A DNA stretch of 64,000 nt from Sindora glabra (lineage: Eukaryota > Streptophyta > Magnoliopsida > Fabales > Fabaceae). The DNA is taken from assembly GCA_020226215.1 (NCBI GenBank), contig CM035231.1, positions 49,566,876-49,630,875 of the forward strand, in the 5' to 3' direction. Positions 58,993-64,000 of this stretch are shown here, piece by piece; within the stretch, counting starts at the first letter, position 1, and each line of letters starts with the position of its first letter. A program made the position numbers and the translations under genes. The notes beneath the pieces were generated by a model. The model saw only the letters and a program-made list of their open reading frames with translations. It was not told the DNA's origin and did no database searches.

Positions 58993-61900
58993 TCTAGGTT
59001 TCATGGAATCCTTTAATAATCTCATTAATTAACTTAGCGCTTGATGGACAAGTGACAATGAACATAGTCAAAAAGAACTTGTTTAATAAAGAAACTTGTT
59101 TCAAAGATATAACTAGAAATGACACACAAGCTCAGGGCTAAATTCAAAATAGAGAACAGAAAGGAAGATCTAAGTCCAAAAGCAAATGCAAGTGTTATAA
59201 CTGTCAGAAATTTGGACATATAAAAAGAGATTGTAGACATCTAAAACAATAGAATGAGAAGAAAAAGGAGTGATAATACAATTGTCATAGCCTTTACCAA
59301 TAATAATAGAGTCATTCTTCTATATCATTATGAAGAAGAATGTTGCCATAAGATAGAAATTGAAATTGAATGGATAATAGATTCTGATGCCTCATACATA
59401 GTATTCTAAAAAAAGAATACTTCATAACATACACAAATGGAAGCCATTGATCCATCAACATAGGAAACAAAATTAGCTATCATTAAATTGTGGGAATTGC
59501 TAATGTTTGTGGAATAACAATGAAAGATGTTAGGTATGTTCCTATTGAATATACTTTCTACAAATACTCTAGACAACAAAAGAATACTAACATTAAGGGC
59601 AGAGGTATATGGAAACTTATCAAAAGATCCTTGATGGTAGTATAAGGAATAACATGCTACTCATTATACGAAACTTAATTAAAGATAAGTGAAGGTTAAC
59701 TGAATGTAATTAAAGATAATGTTTCACCAAACCTATCTTTGTTGTATATGGTAACGAGGAATTATTCTATTAATTATGGGATCCAAAGAAGAAGAAAGTT
59801 GTCAAGAGCAAAGATATTGTATTCTTTGAGCATCAAGGAATAAATAAAGGGAAAACAAATGAAAGAACAGTGAAAGCTTTCGATAGAGGAATAGATAATC
59901 AAACATCATTAAGTACTCCATTTGAAGATGCCAATAATGAAAGAGAGATAAAGGAATTAAAACATGAGATGAATGATAAAGAGTCAACCATAGAAGAACC
60001 TAATATAGATGAATACAATATTACAACAAAAAGTGTTGAGCAAGAAGAGGAAGCCTAAGAAGTGGAATTTTAGTTAAGAATGTGCAGTAAAAGAAATAAG
60101 TCATGTATAACGTATCCTAATATATCTTTATTATTGAAAAAGGGGAGCTAGAAGGTTTTTAGGAAGTTTAATCTCATAATTACAAAAACTTATGGATCAA
60201 AGCTATGTAAGAAGAAATGGACTCATTGCATAAAAACAATATATATGAGTTAGTTAAACTTCTTAAAAGGAGGAAGACACTAACAAAAATGTTGTTTAAA
60301 TTAAAGAAAGATGGTGACAGGTAACTAAAATACAAAGCTCAACTGGTGATAAAAAGCTTTAGTTAGAAGCAAGGAATTGATTTTAATAAAATTTTCTTAC
60401 CAGTGGTAAGGATGAATTCAATTTAAGTTATCCTAGGGCTAGCAACCAATATGATTCTTAAATTAGAGGAACTGGATGTAAAGATTTCATTTCTTTATGG
60501 TGACTTGGAAGAAGAAATGTACATGGAACAACCAAAAGAATTTGTTGAAAAAAGGAAGGAGCACATGGTTTATAAATTGAATAAAAGTCTATATAAATTG
60601 AAACAAGCTCCTCAGCAATAGTATAAGACATTTGATTCATTTATGATAAGTTATGAATATACCAAGACTAATGCAAATCATTGTATATATGTGAAACACT
60701 TTTCAAGTAACAAATTCATAATCCTTCTATTATATATAAATAATATGTTGATATGGGACAAGATTTAGGCCTTACATGGCAAATTTTAGGAATGCAAATT
60801 TTGTGAGATAGGAAAATTAAAAAGCTTTGGTTGTCATAAGAAAAATATGTTAAGCGGATTCTAGAAAGATTTGTCATGAAGAATACTAAGCCAATAAACA
60901 TGTCATTGGCTAATTATTTCAAACTTAGCACAAAAAAAAGTCTCCTCACTATGCAAGAAGAAAAGGAAGCTATGTTAGCAATCCATACTTCTTTGCAGTT
61001 GAAAGTTTAATGTATGCAATTTGTGTACTAGTCCAAATATTGCTCATGCAATTGAAAAAGTTAACAAGTTTCTCTTAAATCTTGGTAAATATCAATGGGA
61101 AGCTATTAAATGGATCATGAGATACCTTTGATATAATTCAAAAATGTGTTATGTCTTGGGGGAGCAGAACCAATTTTGGAAGGTTACATAGATGCAAATG
61201 TGGCAAGCGACCTAAATGGCAAAAAAAACTATTTTAAGATATCTATTTACTTTGGTAGGGAAATGTATCATGACAATCTAAGTTACAAAAATGTATTTTC
61301 CTATCTATAATTGAAGTTGGATATATTGCAGTAATTAAAACCAAAAAAGAAATGTTTTGATTGCAAAGATTTCTTTAACAAGTGGGAATTTAGTATAATT
61401 GGTTGTGATATTCAAAGTGCTTTAGACTTGAATAAAAATTCTATATACGATTCTCATACAAAACATATTGACAGAAGGTATCATTACTTGTATGAAGTAT
61501 TAAAATAAAAATTATTCAAGTTGGAAAAGATTTATATGAATAAAAATGCTACTGACAGGTTGACAAAAGTAGTTACATGTGAAAAGTTCAAGCTATGTGT
61601 TAGGATGGTTAGTATAGACCCTAAATGATCATTACCAAAGCTTATTCTCTGGAGAGGTGAAATTGCAAGAATCCAACCCCCTCCCCCTCCCCCCCCCCCC
61701 ACATACACATGGAAGGCCCCATGCATAAAGTGTTAAAAAATGAGAAAAGATAAAAACTTATGAGATAAGCTATCTTGAAAAGCATGCAAATAGTCTCACC
61801 TTGCAAGTTACTTATGCAAGTGGGAATGATTATTTTAATCACAAAATTGTTAAGAAAGTCAGCAATGACTCTATAAATAAAGCTCAATTTCTTAGATTAA

Positions 61901-62090
61901 GACACAACCACACAAGAAAAGAAATAGTGGGCAAGAGTTCAAATTTTGTGAGAAAGGAATAATTCTTGTTATTTTTTTTATAATGAGTTATAAGTATCAT
62001 ATTGGGTAAAGTATGAGAGATTTATACGGCTCTAAATTAAAAGAATTAAGTGATAATATTGCAAAAATTAGGTTACTAATATACTTGGAC
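58696..62090 (+). mobile_element. Copia-3: 5'-truncated copia element, integrase core missing
   Basis: Begins within gag at the point shared with 55400, so the 5' LTR and primer site are absent. Gag zinc knuckle 'CYNCQKFGHIKRDC' (59191-59232) is an intact C-x2-C-x4-H-x4-C. The protease motif is changed to 'IDSDAS' (about 59375-59392). GAG-pre-integrase remnant lies at about 59680-59755. The sequence then passes directly to the post-integrase segment (about 59775-59830), as in Copia-2. Reverse transcriptase is at about 60330-60760 ('LDVKISFLYGDLEEEMYMEQ' and a YVDD changed to 'YINN'), then an RNase H remnant to about 61600. A polypurine stretch and partial 3' LTR (from about 61664) follow. It is related to Copia-2 throughout. 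Confidence 0.78.
61664..62090 (+). mobile_element. Copia-3 partial 3' LTR
   Basis: Matches 18334 onward of Copia-2 ('aatgattattttaatcacaa', 'caagttacttatgcaagtg') and contains a CT/C-rich tract at 61677-61700. It breaks off near 62090-62105, exactly where the homology with the MYB 3' flank begins. Confidence 0.7.
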
Positions 62091-62105
62091 TACATTAGTA
62101 TTTCA

Positions 62106-62396
62106 CCAGTGCCATATGTATGTGATTAATCATGGATCCTATCTATTTTTCCCTTAATTTTTATTGTGTAATTCATTTTATAATTTGTGTACAAATAAGT
62201 TTTGAAAGAACAAAACTGTAACGAATTTGAAAATTTTACTGGCTTTATCAAAACGAATTACTTCCACATCATATTGGGAATCCAAATGACTAATTAAACT
62301 TAACAAACACATAAAAAACCAAAAAGAAAGCCACCGAAGCATAGAAGAACAACAATTCCCCCCCCCCCCGCTCCAAATCTACCTTATGTAAATGTA
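62106..62396. repeat. Duplicated MYB 3' flank (homologous to 42921-43205)
   Basis: 'gccatatgtatgtgattaat' and the following about 290 bp match the DNA downstream of the first MYB gene. A C-run at 62356-62367 is specific to this copy. Confidence 0.8.
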
Positions 62397-63228
62397 TCAA
62401 TACTGATCGTAATTCAGTCCCTCATCAATGCCACTACCCCACAAACATGTACCCATTTGGTCTTCTTCCTCCCATTGATTATTACTGCCTTGCAAATCCC
62501 AGTTATTGTCAATAGTCCATTGACAATTGTTATCATACACAGAATTCACTGATGATGAACAGCTAGTATACCAATCTCCACTTTCAGCATTTGATGAACT
62601 CCAAACATCACTATTATTCACGCTCTCTTCACCTGTTTTTACACTGTTATTTTTACTATGGTGCGCATCATTTGCACCTGGATTCATAAGAACCCCATTT
62701 TCAAACAGGTAGCTAAGTTTCATAATCTCATCATCCAGCCATTGATATGGTCCCAAGCCCTCAACTTCTTCTCCATTCAAGCTGGGGCACAATAATTCAT
62801 TCTCACAATAATTATAGACATTGTCATTCAACCCAATATTGTCTTTTCTGCCGTCGTATTGGTTCTCTAGGGTCCAAGATTCAGAACCGCTGATTGAGAT
62901 ATCTTCAAATTGTGATCCTCCATTGAAATTTTGTAGGGTTTCTTGTCGAGACGTTGGATGAAGTCCCTCATCGGTTCCGTATGAGTTTTGGTTCATGGGC
63001 ATGTCGTTCTCGTTGGATTCTTGCATGGATTGTCCATTTCTTTGCCCTCTGCCGCCGCCTCTCCGCCTGGATGCGGCGGCCATGTTTAAAGCGGCCATGT
63101 CGATGGGTGGGAGAGAGTCATTTGAAGATCTCATGAAGCAGTAGATCTTCCTCCTTAAATGAGAATTCCAGTAGTTCTTTATCTCATTATCTGTTCTTCC
63201 AGGCAAATGACCTGCTATTACAGACCAC
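62397..63228 (-). CDS. Second R2R3-MYB gene, last exon (partial; tandem duplicate)
   Basis: An 832-nt exon of exactly the same length as exon 3 of the gene at 43206-48717, with the acceptor AG at 63229-63230. It encodes the end of R3 from Trp89 ('WSVIAGHLPGRTDNEIKNYW') to the stop. R3 is identical to the first copy, the rest about 84% overall (about 44 differences in 269 residues) with no gaps, stops or frameshifts. Conserved islands include 'LQNFNGGSQFEDISI', 'LLCPSLNGEEVE', 'LGPYQWLDD' and 'QWEEEDQMGTCLWGS'. The intron continues past the window, so exons 1 and 2 should lie beyond 64000. It probably shares the first copy's DNA targets. Confidence 0.9.
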
Positions 63229-64000
63229 CTAAAAAACAAAAATGTTAACAATCATCCACTGAAATCACAAATTTTGAAATATAGCAAGCAGCATCAAGTG
63301 CTAAGCCACTTGACACATATAAGCAAATCTTAGATTGGAACTTAAAAGGGCTCGAACATAAAAATAAAGAAACTTCAAAAACAGTATGACGTACCATTAC
63401 ATCACTAAATATGATAGTTAAATAGCATAACTTTACATTACTATCATAAAGCAAAATTGGTATAAAGCGTGGTTCTTGGGTGAGCATAAAGTAAATATTA
63501 CAAATATAATTTAAATTGCAGTTGCATAAACATGATAAAAACATACGTTATAAAACAAAATTGCGACAAGTTATAGTTTTGAAATACTAAACAACCACAG
63601 TTTTAGTATAAATTTAAACCTACGATTACATGTATAATTATGATAGTAATAGATTGCAATTTAAAATCATAAGTTAAACATCAAAAGGGAATCAAATGAA
63701 TGAAGATCCAACCCAATTATTTTCTTTCTACCCTAACAATAAAACAATTTTCACTCCTTTACCCACATCCTCTTATATGCACGTGGGACTTAAAATTCTG
63801 GATTTCGTCTGTATGTAAGAAACTTTGAATGGGAAAGTAGAAATAGAGAGTGAAAAAAAAATTATTCTATGGACAAATCTAAGATTTAAAAAAACAGTCC
63901 GCGATAGTAATATTGCATTTTCATGACAAACTGCATCCAAAATTTTTCACAATTTTAAATCGTTATAATCGTATTTTTCTACATTTGTCCGTATCGCGAT
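63229..64000 (-). other. Intron 2 (part) of second MYB gene
   Basis: Aligns with the first copy's intron 2 in two blocks: 63240-63470 with 44040-44300, and 63485 onward with 45660 onward (for example 'aatactaaacaacca' and 'gtctgtatgtaagaaa'). The 1.35-kb element of the first copy is absent here. Confidence 0.75.

Overview
This window is AT-rich nuclear DNA from a flowering plant, most likely a eudicot. The evidence is a spliced R2R3-MYB gene with classical MYB intron positions, decayed Ty1/copia retrotransposons, CACTA, hAT and Mutator-like (MULE) DNA transposons, and long AT microsatellites. I cannot name the species. I see no rRNA, tRNA or CRISPR array, and no bacterial-style operon.

Layout. 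(1) 1-11.56 kb: a very old copia element (Copia-1: gag remnant, integrase, start of reverse transcriptase). A 4.87-kb CACTA element (CACTA-1) splits its reverse transcriptase, and a 306-bp hAT-type MITE lies inside CACTA-1, giving a three-level nest. A related 1.68-kb non-autonomous element (CACTA-2) lies at 1746-3428. (2) About 12.0-19.0 kb: Copia-2, with both LTRs and a primer-binding site, split by a 2.3-kb LTR-like insertion. (3) 19.58-42.17 kb: two about 11.3-kb MULEs in opposite orientation, MULE-A (19740-31006, + strand) inserted near one end of MULE-B (19589-42157, - strand). Each carries a MuDR-type transposase gene followed by a plant mobile domain (PMD) gene. Their TIRs share an unusual build of three about 30-bp repeats, with CGTGATCA motifs just inside. 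A G-box-rich, GC-rich promoter-like block lies ahead of each transposase. All four genes are broken, largely by C-to-T/G-to-A changes. (4) 43.2-48.7 kb: the one apparently intact host gene, an R2R3-MYB factor of the flavonoid P1/subgroup-7 type (364 residues, three exons, - strand). A 1.35-kb DNA element sits in its intron 2 and a small MITE in intron 1. (5) 52.3-59.0 kb: a 3.4-kb direct tandem duplication whose end point lies inside the gag of Copia-3. (6) 58.7-62.1 kb: Copia-3, without a 5' LTR. (7) 62.4-64 kb: the last exon of a second, tandemly duplicated MYB gene (about 84% protein identity in exon 3, no indels). Its earlier exons lie beyond the window.

How it fits together: a MYB tandem pair in the same orientation is separated by about 19 kb of older repeats, and transposons have repeatedly inserted into each other upstream. 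The most unusual structure is the pair of PMD-carrying MULEs. A second point of interest is that Copia-2 and Copia-3 share the same loss of the integrase core, which suggests a non-autonomous copia lineage.
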